A DNA stretch of 64,000 bases from Lasiosphaeris hirsuta (GCA_030549175.1 JAUKUA010000004.1:2542001-2606000); one strand, 5' to 3'. Counted from the first letter of the stretch, positions 11,901 through 23,340 are shown. A program made the numbers and translations. The notes: generated by a model not told the origin, from the letters alone.

Positions 11901-14848
11901 TCCGCAAACACCTTGAGCGGTCACACATCTCCCTAGCCGCCGGGAAAGAAGTGGAGGAAAAGATCATTGAGAGGTCTTGTGGAAACTTCCTCTACGCCAA
12001 GCTCGCGTGGGAGCAGTTCTCCAAAGGCCTAAGCCAGTGGTCACGGGAAGAAATCAATGAAGGGGTTTCCCGGCTCGAGGGTCTGTCCATGGATCTCGTC
12101 TCGACATACTGCAAGCTCCTCGGAAGCATCCCGAACGCGTACACGGCCAAAGCAAGAGTCGCGTTTGCTATTCTTCGAGTATCCAAGAAGCGGCTTACAT
12201 CGCGGCAGCTATCGTTTCTGGCAACTCTGCATGGTAAAAATCTCTCCAAACACCAGATTAACCTGACACGGCTGGGATCAGAGAGTGCCGACCTAGAGAG
12301 CTACCTCTCTGAGGCATGTGGCTTCATCATCCGGAGGTCAGAGGACGGCACTGTTGACTTTGCCCACGTATCCGCGAGGGACCTCTTCAACAACAACAGC
12401 GTTGAGACGCCTTCGGCTGAGGCCCGAAGAATTCTTGCGTTGTATACTGTCCCTGACCTGGACGCACACGCCATCATGCATAGCCTCTGCATGAAGACGT
12501 ATCAGCTGGAGGATAGACCTTGGTCTACGTGGCAGAGCCAGTTCGATGGCATTTCAAAGGCACAAGACGATATCCAAAAGTCCTTTGGCGGCGGACGCGT
12601 CATGGATGTATCCGAGCAGCGGGAAATTATCGACGCGGCCATTGCCATGATCGACCGGCAGAGCAACACTCCTTGCTTTCAGTACGCTCTTGAGCACTGG
12701 ATGGAACACTACGACGCCGCAACACCAAGTCGCGATCTTGACAGGGGCGTCATCTCATTTCTTTCTGCCCCCAACGGAGTCTGGTGCCATTTGCTCTGGA
12801 CCAGGCTCACCCGCACAGATGAACAGGATGGGAGCCTGACAAAATTCCTCCACACCCACGCCAATTTCAACACCTCCGCGGCTGCCTTGCTTTTTCGGGC
12901 GCTTGCGAGAGGTGACTGCCCTCGGATTGTAAAATCCGTGCTGGCGGAGGGGATCAACGTCAACATGATCCCAGACCCAGGGGAAGGACTTACCCTGCTA
13001 GCCTGGGCGATCGCATGTCGCCGAATAGAATCTTTCAGGACGCTTCTTCGAAACGAATATGTGCAGGTAAACTGCGGTCTCGCCCACACAATGAAGCCCA
13101 TCCACCACGCTGTCCGGTCCGAAGACCCATTCTATCTCCAAGCCCTCGTGGGCCACCCGAGCATCAACGTCAATATTACATGGGAAATGGGCACAGCGCT
13201 CCATACTGCCATCTCAGCCATGCGCATCTCGGCAGTTCAGATGTTGCTTGATCACCCGGAGATCGACATTTGGGCCAAAAACAAGGACGGGGCAACGCCG
13301 TACTCCCAAGTCTTCCTCCGCAAGATGTGGGGGCCCGTGATGGAAAAGATGATCGCCATAGCTTCCGACAGTACTCTCAAGATCGAGATTGCGAATACAA
13401 GCCAGTTCTTCCTAGCTGGACTCCACGGCTGGACCGATCTAGAGGAAAAGATTCTGCGCGTCGATCCGATGCAGTTGCTGGCAGTCGACCCCGACACCAA
13501 AATGAACGCACTGGTGCACTACGCATACTTTGGGCGGAGAGAGAAGCTGCTCTGGATTCTTGACCGCCTGCCATATCCGGGATTTCCTATTCGGACAAAA
13601 AACGCGCGGTACGACGTGATGCACCTGTGTGCAAACCAGGGGTGGGAAGATGTCGTGCATCTTCTGCGAAGACGATACAAGCTGAAGTCTTTGCGCTCTG
13701 ATCACGTTGGAAGAACACTTCTGCATTGGGCATTGGAGCACGAGTGGAATATGGACAGGATGGACTGGTCCGAATTTGACGAGTCGGATCTTAATATCCA
13801 AGACCGCGACGGGCTGACTGCCCTGCACGTGGCCGTCGTGAGCCGCAACATGGACGCCATCGACCTCCTTGTCAGCTCAGGGGCAAACTGTATGCTCAAG
13901 GACAAAAGGGGCATGACGCCAGGGCATCTGGCAGCCGAACTCGGCTTTCAGAAAGCCCTAGAGTATTTCATCCAGCTGCCGCAGAGAGAGTTTGGAAGGA
14001 CGAGAGGCGGCGCAAGTCTCTTGCACGTCATCTCACTATGGTTTGGCGGCCTGCTCGTCCACAACTTCGTCGTGACCAAGAAGGCGCTGGTCAACGTGGT
14101 GGACAAACAACGTCGCACCCCTCTCCACTACGCCTGCATGGCCAACAATCTGTCCGCGGCAGAACACCTCCTCAGACTTGGCGCCATGGTCAACTTGCGA
14201 GACGAGAATGGGCGCACGCCTCTGCACGAGGCAATACGCGGGAATGCGACCGACACGGCGTTACTACTCCTCAACGCAGGGGCAGACTATAAAGCGACCG
14301 ACGCCTTTGGACAGAATTGCCTGCACATGAGTCTCCGGTACGGGAGTAGGGACCTGGTATGGCGATTTTTGGACCTCGGTGTCGATATCAACGCCATTGA
14401 CTCGTTTGGCCTACGCCCTCTCCATAGGGCGTGTGGTTCCGGCCACGTTGCCATCATCGCCGAGCTGATTCGGAGCGGCGCAGATTGGAGCCTGGCCGTT
14501 GCCAACCGCGAGTCGCCGCTGGATTCCGCCGTCGAGACCATGAGCGTGGACGCGGTTGAGTTCGTCATCGCTTCGCTTGAGAACTCAGCACTCAGCCACC
14601 GACTAAAGAAGGCCGTCCTGGACCATGCCCTCAAGGTTGCCAGCGAATTCGAGTTCACTGCCATTGAACAGATTCTGCTAAAGGCTGGAGCATATGTTGA
14701 TCGACGAGATATCAAGGTCAAGCGTTGGTACATGCCCGGAGCTATCCCAGAACACAACCGGTTGCCTCTTGTATCTTACTCTGCGGCGAGGAACCGCCCC
14801 GATCGTCCTCCACCCCCATCACCGCCACGGCCTATACCACGCCGCTAG
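8938..14848 (+). CDS. NLR-like receptor: two alpha/beta-hydrolase domains + NACHT + ankyrin repeats
   Basis: Predicted cytosolic immune-type (non-self recognition) receptor of 1,888 residues in six exons: 8938-9843, 9894-10234, 10285-10567, 10619-10921, 10968-11142, 11190-14848 (introns 46-51 nt). Residues 1-~380 form a complete fungal lipase-like (DUF676/SesB-type) unit: opener SENDRAYRVAGFP, oxyanion region VVSGLSSHPFGSW, nucleophile IAHSLGGLVVKEA (Ser206), and the usual tail YETMTSKTAK...AVGRWPG. Intron 2 then joins GA to C and creates DVDIIAIHGFGGHPLNSW (His about 421), opening a second hydrolase with VCHSLGGIVFKQA (Ser502) and GTPHKP. NACHT follows: Walker A GPPGSGKT (727-734), Walker B FVIDAIDE (830-837), sensor-like RFLMSSR. 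The last ~500 residues are ankyrin repeats (DGLTALHVAVVSRNMDAIDL, RTPLHYACMANNLSAAEHL). Fungal NLRs normally carry one such effector domain; two in tandem is unusual. No frameshift or stop interrupts it. Confidence 0.85.
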
Positions 14849-14951
14849 GCAGCGCATAAAAGCTTCTGGAAATACCGACAGACTGGATGGTTTTAACATG
14901 AAGAGCTTCACATGAAATAGGATACGATCTTGCATCGGGCAGATTCTCTTT

Positions 14952-16309
14952 TCATGACTGTGCATCCACTAGACCCTGAAGCAGCCTCCTCGAGTTCTCG
15001 AGCTGGTCATCATCAACACTTCCAAACTGCACCCATCCATTCAGCGCCATCCGAGCATATGTCGTAGCATTGGCCATATCCCCTTTGAGCAAATACAGGT
15101 CTGCAAGAGTGTCGTGATACTCGGGGGTCAGCAACGGTATTCCCTCCCACTCGGCGAACTGAAGCAAGTCCCCAGCGATGGTGATGGCATCCTTGTAATA
15201 GCCATCCCTCCTTGCATCTTGGAGCGTCTGCTTCATTTCATTCACCTGCCGCCTCCTTCCCTCCGATTCCGAGATCTCTGACTCGGGAGCATGGCAGAGG
15301 GAACACCTGCACTCAAAGCCCCAGTTATCTTTGAGGTACTTGCGACGTTCGCCGTGTTTCAAGTGAAGGGGGATGTCTGCTTGGGTCAGCAGCAACCGAG
15401 TGAGTTTGCGAGGGAGACTCACAGCTGATGAGAATCTCTTGCCCCGCTTCAATAGGGACATAAGCGACCATTTCGATAGCCAGCCTGCGTTGAGAGAAAC
15501 GGTAGTATGCATTTGGTCGGCACGAATGGTTGATTCGCTACAAACATCATGATCAGCCTGTGAAAAGGTTTCGCTCTGCCGATTCGAGAACATACCGCCA
15601 CCTTCGGAAAGACCCCAACATGTAACTCGCCGTCGGCCAGCGTCACACTATTTGAGTTGGCCCCAAGAATAGAGTCGACCTCATACGTCCCATCCCCCCT
15701 CGACAGCCCGTACACACTCTCCCGCGTCAGCTCCGGTAGCTGGCCGATAGCCTGCTTGATGATACGCCTCCGATGGTGCGGCTTCGCGTCCGCCAGAAAG
15801 TCAAGACCAACGAGAACGGCAGGATAGTCGACCATGAAGATCTCATCCTTCTTGATCTTGCGTCTCGCCACCACACCCTTGCCCTTGCCCGGGACATCGA
15901 CAACCTCATATGCACGCCCAGCTGCTGCCCGTTTCCTCGCCGCTGGCGGATCAGGCCAGTCGGGAAAGACGCCCAGACCCACGAGATTTGAGGCGGCTGT
16001 TGTTGATGTGATGACGCTGATACCGTGGCCGTTGCGGAAGTCGGTCGCTGTGAACAAGCAGTCTACCCGAGGCACTTGGTCGGATTTTGCAGACGCGGCC
16101 ATACACCGGGGGGCGAAGGACCAGGATATTGCGGTAGACTCATATTCTGGAATGATGCCCAGATGGCCCGGCACTGGGCAATTTCTGCGCGGGTCTTCGC
16201 CCAGTCTGCCGGGTGGTTTGTTGGGACATTGTGTTAGGGTCAAGGCGTACGACTTGGTTAGCAACAGGAAGAGGAGCAGCTGAGCTGAAAAAGAGAAGCC
16301 CAATGTCAT
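14952..16309 (-). CDS. SET-domain protein with N-terminal signal-like segment
   Basis: Three exons (16309-15596, 15537-15423, 15376-14952; introns 58 and 46 nt) give 417 residues. The SET core is clear after splicing: YEVVDVPGKGKGVVARR at the start, then ARINHSCRPNAYYRF (S-adenosylmethionine/pseudoknot motif NHSC), EAGQEILISYIPLHL and the post-SET cysteines FECRCSLC. Intron 2 uses the CAG at 15377, giving ISY rather than a stop or shift. I chose the ATG at 16309 because it begins MTLGFSFSAQLLLFLLLTKS, a strong signal-peptide-like stretch; the frame is open to 16435 with no such sense. Many fungal SET proteins of this subgroup share this odd combination. The family's usual role is protein lysine methylation, but the substrate here is unknown. 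Confidence 0.82.
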
Positions 16310-16685
16310 GGCCACAATGCTCGGCTGCCGAGGTGGTGTATTTTGGGGGTGCTCTGGATGTCTATGGTGGGCGTGAAATGTGTCCAGAATACCTGAAGGA
16401 ATGAGTTCGGTGTTGCCACGCGCCATGATTAGCAATGATCCACTAAACCTGTTGGAAATCCGGGATGCTGGGTGCGGGTCGTGGATATAGCCGGCGGATA
16501 AAGATTCGAGCTCGCTCTGAGACGTGCAGTGTCTTGGGTTGCAGTGGGATGGATAGCCTTGGCCAAGGTTTTTGGTTCTGGGGTAAGCTCAAGAGCTCAG
16601 GCTTTATTTCTACAAAAAGGGGCCATTTTCAGCACACTATCGCAACTCCGAGTTCCTCACAGGCCGCGGTTTCCAAGCACCTCAC
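16310..16685. other. Intergenic region
   Basis: Lies between the SET-protein start and the 3' end of the oxidoreductase relic. The minus frame is open to 16435, but I see no gene, RNA or repeat. Confidence 0.4.
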
Positions 16686-17870
16686 TCACACCCGACACAG
16701 CTGCCCGTTCTGCGTCGGAATCTCACTGAAACCCTGCACCGCCCAGCCCTCGCTCCCCGGCGTCGTGGGTGACCAAAACACCTGCCAGGGATCCCACTCC
16801 TTCTTGACCCTCACCAGCTCGTCATAATTGGACCCAAAAAAGGCCTGCTACCAGTACGGCTCCAGCAAGTCGGCCTCTTTGAAGTAAGCACCGCCGCCAT
16901 GGCTGCCACGAACAGTGTTAGGTTGAGGTAGGCGGCCCGCGGGAAGAGGCGGGAGCCGAACCGGCTGTTCCCTAGCGCGAAGCCCACGGATCCTGTCTGG
17001 TGGCTGTAGATCTCGGTCGTGAGGGAGGTGAGTGTGATGGGGATGTCGAGGGCGCGGAGCGTGTCGAGCAGCGGCTGCACGAAGGCGGCTGCTTCTGAGA
17101 GGGTCTGCCCCGGCATCTGCACCTGCACCTGCATCGTGTAGCTGGTGTTGTCGCCGCCGGCGACCTTGATGCCGTTGGTCCAGAGGTAGCCGCCCGCGTC
17201 GACGGTGGGCACGCTAAAGGCAAACACGGCGTCGAAGCCCTTCCAGAAGGCCGAGGAGGAGGCTACGTTCGGGCTAGGCCCCGGCGCCGTCGAGGTGGCT
17301 GTGCCGAGGAAGAAGTCGAGCTTAGCGATGGTGAGGTTGACCTGCGGGTGCGCCTTGATGACGGCCGATATGATTACGCCCGTTCGTGCCTGTTATTGTC
17401 AGCGCCTCGAACGGTTGTCTGCTCCAAGCCGGCTCGGACTTAACTGCCGCCGCCGCCTCGCAGGGCGAAGAAGAGGTCTTTGTTCGTCTCCGGATCCACA
17501 GTGACAGAGTGGCCATCGGCGGTCATGACATGCAGAGAGAGCACCTGGTCGACACCGAGCCCGACCTTGGAGCTGAGCGGGGAGTGGCCGCCCCCAGTGA
17601 TCCAGCCGCCATAGGACCCGAAGGTGAAGCACGATCCAGCCGCGAGCGTGACGTTGTAATTCTTTGCGTGGGCGAACGCCTCGTGCACTTGCAACCCGGA
17701 GCGAACCCTCGAGGCTGCGCCGTGGTAGTTCCTTCCCGGCTGCTTGTAGCTGGGGATGAACTCGAAAGCCCTTGAGGTGGTGAGTCTAGACACTCAGCGC
17801 GCCGGCTCCGGTGCTTCTGCCGACCGATTCATGACGGTGAGCGGATTATCGAGATAGAAGCTGGTGGTGC
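16686..17870 (-). pseudogene. Broken FAD-linked oxidoreductase (berberine bridge enzyme-like)
   Basis: Relic of a secreted flavoenzyme of the berberine-bridge/6-hydroxynicotine-oxidase type. Recognisable parts in order: STGAGALSV*THHLKG, SYGGWITGGGHSPLSS (flavin-binding GGH), GLGVDQVLSLHVMTADG, FFALRGGGGS, SAVIKAHPQVNLTIAKLDFF, and the C-terminal FFGSNYDELVRVKKEWDP...FW.TTPGSEGW...QLCRV. At least four lesions: TAG for TGG at 17786-17788, a frame change just downstream of it (about 17765-17775), a one-base insertion just after the intron acceptor near 17370, and TAG for CAG at 16848-16850 (YW*QAFFG). Both stops fit CpA-to-TpA change. The N-terminal FAD-attachment region is not found. The gene cannot make a full enzyme. 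Confidence 0.85.
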
Positions 17871-18840
17871 TCGCTGGGTGCTGTGGCTGCTCAGCTTGGC
17901 CTACGTCTTCGGGCAGCATTAGGCGACAAAACGTCTTATATGGCTACCACAGTTCCAGCTTCCTCCCCATCCTCTGCCAAGGCCCAAAAGGGCTTTAGGC
18001 CCCAAAGGGCCTTGCCTGTCGTCGCATCACAGATCCCATTTTCATATTGGAACGTAGATATTGGACCATAGATCCTACCGTCAGCAACGGCTTTGTCGAA
18101 GCGGTGGTAATTTGGTCTAATCACCATCGTGAGGCAGCGAACCTAGGGGTAAGACGGGTATGCAAGGGAACTCGTGGGTTCAATGGTGCCAAAGTGCCAA
18201 GACATATCGGGAGGACCTGAGAGGTAGTCGGCTCACGGCGCATCCGCAAGCCTCCCGACTCCCGTTGGAGGGGCGTTGCCATAGAAGAGCGGGGAGAGTC
18301 AAGCATTGCCATGATCTATCTGCACACAAAGTTTCCCATTTCAAAGACACGAACCGCCATGGAACTGTGGACTGGAGGACACCGATGGGAAAGGTGGTAT
18401 TTGCATCCTCCATCGTCGTGTAAGTGAGTCGGGTGCCCAGGCTCGGACATGGACACGGGCCACTGGAACTCTGCATGAGGATCCGACTCAGCCAAGAGCA
18501 GATAGATGGCACCTAATAGCCTACTGGGAAGAGCATAAACATAGGACTTTGGTGGCTCCGTCTCTCCTTTCTACTTTCTCGAATAACTCGGCCCATTGGA
18601 TCTGGTCAGGTGAAATGCGAGAGAGTGCATCTCGACGAGCGCGGCATACTACTAGCCTCACAATAATTTAGCTGGTTGTCACTTTGGCTAAGCAAAAGTA
18701 GCCTGGAGATTGGTTCATAGGAGTAATGTGTAATACCATCGGATATTCTTTGGGCAACTTGTGCTATTGCAAAGCATACATGAGATCACTGAATCCCGCC
18801 TAAGATCTATGATGCACATTATCAATACCACACACTTTGT
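17871..18840. other. Gene-free stretch, possibly decayed 5' part of the oxidoreductase
   Basis: Upstream of the oxidoreductase relic in its reading direction, where the missing N-terminal exons should lie. Short minus frames (for example 17936-18127, 18180-18512) have some protein-like composition but no recognisable motif. The rest, up to the tRNA, is AT-richer and featureless. Confidence 0.4.
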
Positions 18841-18912
18841 GGTCCGCTGGCTCAATGGTAGAGCGTCTGACTACGAATCAGGAGGTTCCAGGTTCGAGAC
18901 CTGGGTGGATCG
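18841..18912 (+). tRNA. tRNA-Arg (anticodon ACG)
   Basis: A full cloverleaf without intron. Acceptor arm GGTCCGC pairs with GTGGATC (G-T wobbles allowed). The D arm is GCTC-AATGGTA-GAGC. The anticodon arm is TCTGA-CTACGAA-TCAGG with ACG at the anticodon position. The T arm is CCAGG-TTCGAGA-CCTGG. G at 18912 is the discriminator. A T-run 3' of the gene (18916-18920) can serve as the Pol III terminator. It reads CGU (and, as inosine, CGC/CGA) arginine codons. Confidence 0.93.
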
Positions 18913-19389
18913 TTGCTTTTTGCCGTAGGGCTCATCCCTACTTCTGTTACTCTTCCTTTTTACGTAATACTTTTTGTATGTGTGAACCATACCACCAAGA
19001 CGAGAACAATCCCCAGGTGATGCTCTTTAGCTGTGTTTTAGCGAAGTGCATCTAATTACCCGGTGATATTACCTACCACTATCTGACCTTGAACAGCCCC
19101 AGCTGAAACTCCCTGGTATGGGATTCCGGATAGCCGAGGACTCCATAGTCCAATCACAGCCCATACCGACCAGCACTATACTAACGGACGATTGTATTGA
19201 TAGGTCTAGACTGAGGTTTCTCTAAATACCGGAAATTGGATTCTATTTTCATCAGACACAATAGGAAGAGTTGCTAGCGAGTAGCGACTGTTGAGTATAT
19301 AAGTGAGAAAGCATTTGACCACTTTCTACAAATTAAGCTGAGTGAAGCCAGCAGAACTTGAAACCATCAAAACTCTTCAACTCACAGCT
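18913..19389. other. Intergenic region
   Basis: tRNA terminator side and promoter of the small secreted protein gene. AT-rich, no gene seen. Confidence 0.5.
19296..19302 (+). promoter_or_regulatory. TATA box candidate of the small secreted protein gene
   Basis: TATATAA 88 bases before the ATG at 19390; fits the normal fungal spacing. Confidence 0.45.
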
Positions 19390-19856
19390 ATGGAGCTCCC
19401 ACTCTCTGTCCTTCTCCTCTTTCTTTGCCAGGTCACCCTTTGCTTTGGATCCGGGTGCAAAGCCCCCCCTGCGGACGCGTTGTCAACAAAACCCGGTGGC
19501 CGGCGCGATGGGCAGACTTGAGCCCCGGCGACCACAAGTGCCACGTGTATAACTGGAACGACGGTGACGGTAGCGTTCCATGGTCCGAGAAACGGGTCAA
19601 ATGCACCCAGCACAGCCTCGACGCGCACTCCTCCAAGGGCGGATTTACACACGATCTCACCGACGTCGACGGGATTACCTTTCACAACAGGCGCTGGCGC
19701 ATCATCTGGGAAGACAGGCGGAGTTTTGACTTTGCCGCGGGTGTCTGGGCCAAAATTGGCAGTGGGGAGACGATAACGTGCACCGAGAATAAGGAAGTGC
19801 CCGAGTGCAAAGTCAAGTGCGACACCGACTTGCTGAACGCGTGCATTGGCAAGTAG
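19390..19856 (+). pseudogene. Small secreted cysteine-containing protein, frame broken in a 7-C run
   Basis: The ATG at 19390 starts a clean signal peptide (MELPLSVLLLFLCQVTLC) and continues GSGCKAPP before running into a TGA about 40 residues in. One base shifted, the frame CGRVVNKTRWP...HKCHVYNWNDGDG...CTENKEVPECKVKC...LLNACIGK is open to 19856. The switch point coincides with seven C at 19463-19469, so loss or gain of one C would fuse the two into a secreted protein of about 155 residues with around nine cysteines in its mature part. No intron with plausible sites restores the frame. Either a real inactivating indel or a homopolymer error in the assembly. No family recognised; effector-like by size and composition. 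Confidence 0.5.
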
Positions 19857-20313
19857 CGGATCATGTACATACCATCAAGCTCATCAAAACACAAATTTAA
19901 CCTCCTCAGATAGTCACAATAATATATGTGCATACCCTGTAGGTAAAGTACACGAACGCATGGATTTGTAGTTAATTTTACAAGATTATTTCCCAATTAG
20001 GCAGGGGAACAAGAGTGGCAGGGAACATGAAACAACCCTAACCCTCGCTATGGCTGCTGCCTGCCCTTGCAGCCCTGCGGCACGGCCAAGGTACCACCAC
20101 GTAGTTAAAGGCGGCCGCGCAACCCGAAATTCTTGTTTTTCGCGATTGACGGCCCTTTCCACGACACCGACGACGAAGCAAGATGCCGACATCCACCACG
20201 TCCTAGCCAACGCAATTACCCAACCAACCCAGCACCTCTGGTTCAATCGAATCGGCCAACACATGCGCGACATTGGGCCGAATTCCGTCCCCAGCCGAGC
20301 GCTCCCAAACACG
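19857..20313. other. Intergenic region
   Basis: 3' end of the secreted protein locus and promoter/5' UTR of the mannosyltransferase gene. The plus frame is open from 20050 into that gene, but without a more convincing start. Nothing else seen. Confidence 0.5.
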
Positions 20314-21443
20314 ATGCGCTTCCGTCCGCTCGTCGCGTTGCTCTTCGCCATCCCCGCCTTCGCCCTCGTCGCATTGATCGTCTCGCGCATTCTCGGATTC
20401 ACGCAGATATTCTTCAAGCATGCGGGCGCCGCATTGACACAAGAGGAGGTCGAGGCCAGGTACAACAGCAGCAGTGACGGCACCCTCCCGGAATACATCC
20501 CCCGCATCATACACCAGGTTTTCCATAACTGGAAGGACCACGGCAACGAGACGCTACCGGGCGATTGGGATGCCGTGCGGCGGACGTGCATCCAGAGCAA
20601 CCCCGACTTCGAGTACCATGTGCGCCCCTCCCTCCCTCCCTCCCGCCCGACCGAAAACAAGTGGTGGCGATGCTGACAACGGGCGGTAGCTCTGGACCGA
20701 GTCCAAGTCGCTCGAGTTCATCACGGCCGAGTACGGGTGGTTCTTGAGCACCTATGAGGGCTACAAGTACCCGGTGCAACGCGTCGATGCGCTGCGCTAC
20801 TTCCTGATGCGTCACTACGGCGGCATCTACATCGACCTCGACAATGTGAGCCTGGCCCTCCCCTTTTCCTCGCTCTCTAAGCCCCTGCTAACTCTCCTCC
20901 TCCTCTCGACAGGGCTGCTCCCGCGATCTCAAGCCCCTCCTCTCGCTCCCCGGCTGGGTCACCGACGGCGGCCAAGGCGCCCTCAGCAACAACATCCTCG
21001 CCGCGCGCCCGGGCCACCCGTACTGGACGATGATGACCGACTCGCTCATCCCCTGGGGCTACAACTACCTGTTCCCCTACTTCACCATCATGTACGCGAG
21101 CGGCCAGTGGTACGAGACGGCCATCTGGCAAAAGTACCACGCCCAGCTGCCGGCCGAGCCCGACGAGGGCGACAGGCTGTACCGCATCATGATGGACATG
21201 CGCCCCGGCGCCGCCCGCTGGGTCTTCTTCACCCAGGGCCGCGGCGGGTCGTGGGACAATTGGGACAACCACTTCTTCGGCTTCATCGGGAATATGTTGA
21301 TCCCGTGGATTACCGGGCATATCTTCCTCTTGGCGCTCATTGGCGGCGCTGTCGGAGGGCTGGTGTGGTACAGGAGGAAGCTCGCCAGGAGGGCAGGGTA
21401 CAGGGCCGTTGCGAACGGGGTCGAGGAGCGCGAGATGGTTTGA
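20314..21443 (+). CDS. Inositol phosphoceramide mannosyltransferase (SUR1/CSG1-like)
   Basis: Golgi enzyme that transfers mannose from GDP-mannose to inositol phosphoceramide in sphingolipid synthesis. Three exons (20314-20619, 20690-20845, 20913-21443; introns 70 and 67 nt) give 330 residues. An N-terminal signal anchor (LVALLFAIPAFALVALIVS) is followed by YIPRIIHQVFHNWKDHG, the family's first conserved block. The sugar-binding DXD motif sits in GGIYIDLDNGC (about residues 146-156, spanning intron 2), after RVDALRYFLMRHYGG. A second conserved block, GALSNNILAARPGHPYW, and a C-terminal membrane span (IFLLALIGGAVGGLVWY) follow. The start at 20314 is the ATG just before the anchor. Intact and probably functional. 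Confidence 0.92.
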
Positions 21444-22261
21444 CCGACGGTATTTCTATCGGATTTGGATAGCATTGTTGCTTGTATATATGGGCTGGTT
21501 GGGAGTATTGGTTTGGATCCGCCTACCATTTTTGGCTGCGACGAGCGATGTTACGATGGGTATGTATCTAGACGACGTGTTTTTATGCATTTGTCAGGTT
21601 GTGTCGAGCGTGGATCTCGACAAGGCAGCGCTTGGTTGCTATCTAGATACCACAAGGGGGTTCGATTTGGTTCATTCTTCCTTGACAATACTGGCAATGG
21701 TGCCTCTGACACACGGAAAGGTTTGGGGTGACGGACGGGAGTTCCATGGTGCTGGTGATGCTGACTTGTCACAGGAGCCAAGAACAGAGACGAACTTGGA
21801 AGGCAATGAAATGGACGAACAACTGCACAAATAACTTGGCCGACCGATGAAGGGCGGGGGCCAAATCGGTCCTGCGATAAGGGTCGACAGCATCGACTGC
21901 CGTTTTAGCTCCCTTGAAGGATCGCGACCTCGCGATAGCTCACCCCCATCCAGTGTTGAGGGCATTGATCATTACGTCAGTCGACATTTCAGCGCGCCTC
22001 TTTTTGCGCCCATGGCAAAGGGCTGGCCAAACAGTAGCAGAGGTTGGCTGGGTGCCCCAAGCCTTGGTTCATGAAGTGCATCCAATAGGGGGGCCTCTCT
22101 CTGCGATCAACGGTTTCCTAGCTCACACTATCCCTGCCGCCACCTGTAGCCTCGCACTCCTGGGTCAAGGACTGAAACGGACCATATAACGACCGCTACT
22201 TTATGTCTGCAGTTCAACAGCGCACCAACTAATCTGAAACACCCAAAGCTTGAGTCTCACG
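21444..22261. other. Intergenic region
   Basis: 3' flank of the mannosyltransferase gene and promoter of the next, decayed gene. Open frames of 60-160 codons occur on both strands but none has protein-like composition. Confidence 0.5.
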
Positions 22262-23340
22262 ATGTCGACTGCAGCTATCAACCTGTCAAAAGACTGCTTC
22301 AACAGTAGAACACGACCCGAGCCAGACCTTGATATATCAGGACTAGAGGTACAGCCCCTTTCCACCACTGGATCATTACCACACCACAGGCTAACACGCA
22401 GCACATATAGGTCCTCGTGGCAGTTTTGGGCGCGACGGCAATAATGCTCTGGTTCATCAGTAATCTACTATCTCGTGGCCTTTCTGCCTGAGAAGGACCC
22501 CTTCGACCCTATGGGAGACCAAAAGACAGCCTCGAACCGCCGTCCATGGGAAGTCAATCCCATCGATGAGTACATTACCGGCCTGGCTGCCCCGTTGAAC
22601 AAGCGGCTGGCGCGCCTCTTTCGGATCCCCGCTGGCGGGCAGGACAGAGACAGGCTGGAAGAAGTCTTCAGCACGGTACGTGATAGTCCTAACCTACCTC
22701 CCGTGTCCGCCCTCTGACCTCGCAGTGCGTCGTCCGTCTCTGCGACGTCCAAGTCCTGACGGGTCCGTATGCCTAGTGCTACTTCCACCTGCCCATGGCG
22801 AGCGAGCTCTACAGGCTGGCGGCCGAGCAGGAAAAGAATACGAGCATGGGGCTAGAGGACACGCGCGGGCTGCAGAATATGGTCTTGTCGCTGGTAAACT
22901 CGCCACAACTCAGCACCGATTCTGGGATCGGCAATGTTGATAACCGCACTGCATTCAGTAAGACAGGCCCAAGTGGAAATATAGTTGACTCGACACTAAC
23001 ATGACCCAGCCCTTGTCTCCCCTGTAGCCGAGCAGGTGCGCCGGCAGGAGGAGGGGATGGCTCTCGACGGCAATGACGACGACACCGCCTACGAGACCAT
23101 CCCGCTGTCCCCACCGGGCCCTCGAAACCCCAGCCATCACCACCTCCACCCCCGCCTACCCACCCCCAAGTCGTGGACCTCGCTGCAGCCTTCATCTACA
23201 TGGTCATGCTTTGTCTGGGCGTGGCCGGGGCGCCGCGCCGGTGGCGGTGGGTCAACGTCCTGGCTTTCGTCTTCTTCGGCGTCTACTCGATCCTGCTGTA
23301 CAGCCCTCCCCCCCCCCCCCCCCCAATCCTCGACTAGGTC
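22262..23340 (+). pseudogene. Decayed multi-pass fungal membrane protein
   Basis: The start resembles an abundant family of uncharacterised Pezizomycotina membrane proteins: PEPDLDISGLE, then (after a 62-nt intron) VLVAVLGATAIMLWFI, IYYLVAFLPEKDPFDP, NPIDEYITG, FSTCVVRLCDVQVLTG. Two lesions are visible. One extra base near 22455-22460 separates the first membrane span from IYYLVAF. An in-frame TAG follows LTGPYA near 22775. Further on only scattered pieces remain, including a membrane-like VVDLAAAFIYMVMLCLG...FVFFGVYSILLYS in a third frame. It ends at a 17-C run (23308-23324). Family membership is inferred from memory of its pattern; that it cannot encode a full protein is seen directly. Confidence 0.6.
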
